Origin: Actinomycetes bacterium
GTDB lineage: Bacteria; Actinomycetota; Acidimicrobiia; Acidimicrobiales; SZUA-35
DNA length: 8,398 nucleotides
Assembly (NCBI GenBank): GCA_024227975.1
Contig: JAAETV010000038.1
Coordinates: 1 to 8,398 of the forward strand
Reading direction: 5' to 3'
In this document: piece after piece, positions 6,598 to 8,398 of the stretch
How the letters are laid out: each line of letters opens with the position of its first letter
Numbering within the stretch: position 1 is the first letter of the stretch
Translations under genes and position numbers: made by a program
The notes under the pieces: generated by a model
What the model was told of the DNA's origin: nothing
The model's database searches: none
What the model saw: only the letters and a program-made list of their open reading frames with translations

Positions 6598-6722
6598 GTC
6601 GAACCATCGCTTCCAACAGGCTCAACCAAGCCCCGACCGTCGACGTCATGGGGACTGGGCAGTACCAGATCAGTTGAAAGGCAGCTTCCGCTGCGAGCGT
6701 TGCCCGAAGGCGACGTCTCACT

Positions 6723-6751
6723 ATCTTATCGAACAGATGTTCGACCTACAA
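6723..6751 (-). promoter_or_regulatory. Candidate LexA-controlled promoter of the HNH gene
   Basis: On the minus strand a -35-like TTGTAG (6746-6751) and a -10 TAAGAT (6723-6728) are separated by 17 bases. The -10 fits TANNNT well; the -35 matches TTGACA at three of six positions. The whole spacer is the LexA box plus one base, so LexA binding would block RNA polymerase. A start near 6716 would give a leader of about 119 nt before the GTG. Confidence 0.6.
6729..6744. promoter_or_regulatory. LexA (SOS) box
   Basis: The sequence TCGAACAGATGTTCGA is a perfect match to the mycobacterial/actinobacterial SOS box TCGAAC-N4-GTTCGA, with both 6-bp half-sites intact. It is the binding site expected for the LexA repressor. 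Several 13E12-family genes in Mycobacterium tuberculosis are also reported to carry SOS boxes, which matches the gene it precedes here. Confidence 0.85.
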
Positions 6752-6766
6752 GCCCCGAGCCGACAA

Positions 6767-6778
6767 ATCTGATCAGAT
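6767..6778. repeat. Perfect 12-bp palindrome, possible operator
   Basis: ATCTGATCAGAT is self-complementary over 12 bases and lies 61 bp before the SDR start codon. A dimeric regulator of TetR or GntR type could bind it. A perfect 12-bp palindrome is expected by chance about twice in a window of this size, so only its position in a short regulatory gap makes it notable. Confidence 0.3.
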
Positions 6779-6839
6779 CGCCCCCGCAGTTTTCGCGTCC
6801 AGCTTGCCAGAGCGGCCCTGACTGGGCAGATTTGGACCC

Positions 6840-7637
6840 ATGGGACTGCTGGAGAACAAGGTGGCCATCGTGACCGGAGCCGGCTCAGGGATCGGAGCGG
6901 CCAGTGCCAAACGGTTCGCCGCTGAGGGAGCGGCCGTGGTGGCGGTGGACATCCGTGGCGCCAAGGCAGCCGAGACACTGGCTGCCATCGTCGAGGAGGG
7001 TGGGCACGGCCATTCGGTGGAAGCCGACGTGAGCCAGGCCGATCAGGTCGAGGCCATGGTGACCGAGACCATCGACCGGTTCGGCGGGCTCGACGTGTTG
7101 TACAGCAACGCCGGCACCCTACGACCGGGGACTGCGGTGGAGCTCAGCGTCGAGGATTGGGACCTGGTCATGGCAGTCAACGTGCGCTCGGTATTCCTCG
7201 GGGCCAAATACGCGATACCGGCCATGGAGGAGCGCGGCGGAGGCTCGATCATCAACACCGCTTCCATCTCTGGACTCCATGGCGACGGAGGTTCCGTCTG
7301 CTACGCCGCCAGCAAGGCGGCCATCATCAACCTGACCCGGGCTCTGTCGACCGACCACGCCCCGTCTGGAATCCGGGTCAACGCCATCTGCCCCGGCACC
7401 ATCGAGACACCTCCGATCAAGCGGATGATGGCTGACCCGAAGGCCCTCCAGGTGAACCTGGATGCTCACAGTCTCGGACGGCTGGGCCAGCCCGAGGAGA
7501 TCGCGGCCGCCGCCGTGTGGCTGGCATCGGATGAGTCGTCGTTCGTAACCGGCGAGCATCTCGTCGTCGACGGCGGTCTCCGAGCCCGCTCACCCCTCGG
7601 TCGACTGGCCGATCCGCGACCGAAACACCGTCGCTAG
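6840..7637 (+). CDS. SDR family NAD(P)-dependent oxidoreductase
   Basis: A 265-residue classical short-chain dehydrogenase/reductase. The cofactor motif TGAGSGIG (12-19) is followed by D37 at the end of strand two (AVDIRG), which usually favours NAD(H). Further signatures are the structural SNAG (89-92), N114, catalytic Ser S142 (NTASISG), Y155 and K159 (YAASK), the PG motif (185-186) and the C-terminal VDGG (244-247). All catalytic residues are present. The ATG is placed where family proteins begin; no clear Shine-Dalgarno precedes it. A short basic tail (RPKHRR) follows the fold. It is followed after 21 bp by an LLM-class oxidoreductase, suggesting an operon for oxidation of an alcohol or ketone substrate. 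SDR specificity cannot be read from sequence at this level, so the substrate is unknown. Confidence 0.92.
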   Translation: MGLLENKVAIVTGAGSGIGAASAKRFAAEGAAVVAVDIRGAKAAETLAAIVEEGGHGHSVEADVSQADQVEAMVTETIDRFGGLDVLYSNAGTLRPGTAVELSVEDWDLVMAVNVRSVFLGAKYAIPAMEERGGGSIINTASISGLHGDGGSVCYAASKAAIINLTRALSTDHAPSGIRVNAICPGTIETPPIKRMMADPKALQVNLDAHSLGRLGQPEEIAAAAVWLASDESSFVTGEHLVVDGGLRARSPLGRLADPRPKHRR

Positions 7638-7658
7638 TCCAAGAAAGAGGACCAACCA

Positions 7659-8398
7659 ATGAAGTTTGGGTTGAGATATTGCAATACGGGGCCCTATGCC
7701 GAAGCCGCTCGGGCCGTGGAACTGGTCCAGGCCGGGGAGGCAGCCGGGTTCGAGTCAGCGTGGACAGTCGAGCACACCGTGGTGCCGGCCAACTACGACT
7801 CCCCCTATCCCTACAGCCCCGATGGGAAGATGGCGGGTGGCCAAGACGACATCCCCTTCCCCGATCCCCTGATGTGGATGGCCTACATGGCCGGGGTGAC
7901 CTCGACCATCAACCTGGCCACCGGAATCCTGATCCTGCCCCAGCACAACCCCGTCATCACCGCCAAGCAGGTGGCAACCCTCGACGCCATGTCCGGTGGG
8001 CGGGTCCTGCTCGGTATCGGGGTCGGTTGGATGCGCGAGGAGTTCGATGCCATTGGTGCCTCATTCGGCGACCGGGGAGCCAGGACCGACGAGTACGTCG
8101 CCGTCATGCGGGAGCTGTGGACGGCCGACAGGCCAACCTTCCACGGCCGGTTCATCAACTTCGACGATACCTACTGCCGCCCCCAGCCGGCCCAGGGTTC
8201 GGTCCCCATCATCGTGGGAGGCGACACCCCCTTTGCCGCCCGTCGGGCCGGCCGCTTGGGCGATGGCTACTTCCCAGCACGGGGAGCGCCCCAGGACCTG
8301 CTCGACCTGGCCCGCTCGACGGCGGAAGCCAACGGGCGCGACCCCGAAGCCATCGAGATCACCACCCAGCTACCCGACAACCTCGACGAGATCCCAGC
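7659..8398 (+). CDS. LLM class (probably F420-dependent) oxidoreductase, 3' end missing
   Basis: The first 246 codons of a luciferase-like monooxygenase-fold enzyme; the frame is open to the window edge with no stop. The N-terminal strand MKFGLRYCNTG is followed by helix and TVEHTVVPANY (about 36-46), a characteristic early active-site segment of this family. Further on come ATGILILPQHNP (about 88-99), AKQVATLDAMSGGRVLLGIGVGWMREEF (about 102-129), the YCRPQPAQGSVPIIVGGDTP block (about 171-190) and GRLGDGYFP (about 197-205). This pattern resembles actinobacterial F420-dependent LLM enzymes such as the TIGR03619-like group, acting on unknown substrates; FMN use cannot be excluded. A GAGG ribosome-binding site lies 8 bases before the ATG, and the gene starts 21 bp after the SDR stop, so the two are probably co-transcribed. 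Confidence 0.9.
   Translation, partial: MKFGLRYCNTGPYAEAARAVELVQAGEAAGFESAWTVEHTVVPANYDSPYPYSPDGKMAGGQDDIPFPDPLMWMAYMAGVTSTINLATGILILPQHNPVITAKQVATLDAMSGGRVLLGIGVGWMREEFDAIGASFGDRGARTDEYVAVMRELWTADRPTFHGRFINFDDTYCRPQPAQGSVPIIVGGDTPFAARRAGRLGDGYFPARGAPQDLLDLARSTAEANGRDPEAIEITTQLPDNLDEIP

Larger units (their letters stand above)
6598..6839. other. Divergent intergenic region with SOS promoter and palindrome
   Basis: This 242-bp region separates the minus-strand HNH gene and the plus-strand SDR gene. It holds a LexA box (6729-6744), minus-strand -35/-10 elements around it, a 12-bp palindrome (6767-6778) and two short hairpins with tetraloops (6681-6694 and 6700-6715) that would lie in the HNH transcript leader. 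No protein gene is supported here; a minus-strand open frame from 6721 runs out of frame into the HNH gene and shows no family features. Confidence 0.6.

Noticed and set aside
6422..6721. Minus-strand frame of 99 codons starting near the SOS promoter, considered as a leader gene or a frameshifted N-terminus of the HNH protein
   Set aside because: Its GTG lies at or before the predicted transcription start, it runs out of frame into the HNH gene with Cys/Arg-rich sequence, and the HNH protein already has a full-looking N-terminus.

Overview
The window is high-GC DNA that most resembles Actinomycetota. The clues are a DUF222/13E12-type HNH nuclease, an F420-type luciferase-like oxidoreductase, a mycobacterial-type LexA box (TCGAAC-N4-GTTCGA), GTG starts and an apparent leaderless promoter. 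An Acidimicrobiia-like lineage is possible, but this is inference and I cannot place it more precisely. No rRNA, tRNA, CRISPR array, insertion sequence or phage gene was seen.

Left part (1-3946, minus strand). A compact four-gene operon reads right to left: a purine nucleoside phosphorylase of the MTA/MTI phosphorylase family, a class II aldolase (sharing ATGA with the phosphorylase), methylthioribose-1-phosphate isomerase (mtnA) and an MTA/SAH deaminase (mtaD type). Together they could carry 5'-methylthioadenosine, and probably 5'-deoxyadenosine, through the inosine nucleoside to the 1-phosphate sugar, the ribulose 1-phosphate, and finally dihydroxyacetone phosphate plus a small aldehyde. 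The phosphorylase has Asn and Ala where adenosine-specific MTAP has two Asp residues. This suits the deaminated substrate and so fits the deaminase in the same operon. None of the later genes of the classical methionine salvage cycle (mtnW/X/C/D) is in the window. Beyond the operon, the first 32 bases hold the start of another minus-strand gene that appears to encode a signal peptide.

Middle part (4012-5323, plus strand). Divergent from the operon across 65 bp are a small DUF167/YggU protein and, 4 bp later, a ketopantoate reductase-family enzyme. Their link to the salvage operon may be only positional.

Right part (5335-8398). A DUF222-HNH endonuclease-like gene runs on the minus strand, convergent with the reductase. 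Its upstream region (6598-6839) contains a perfect LexA/SOS box filling the spacer of a plausible promoter, which strongly suggests DNA-damage control. Diverging from it on the plus strand are an SDR-family dehydrogenase and, 21 bp downstream, an LLM-class flavin/F420-dependent oxidoreductase that runs off the window edge. These two look like a redox gene pair of unknown substrate.
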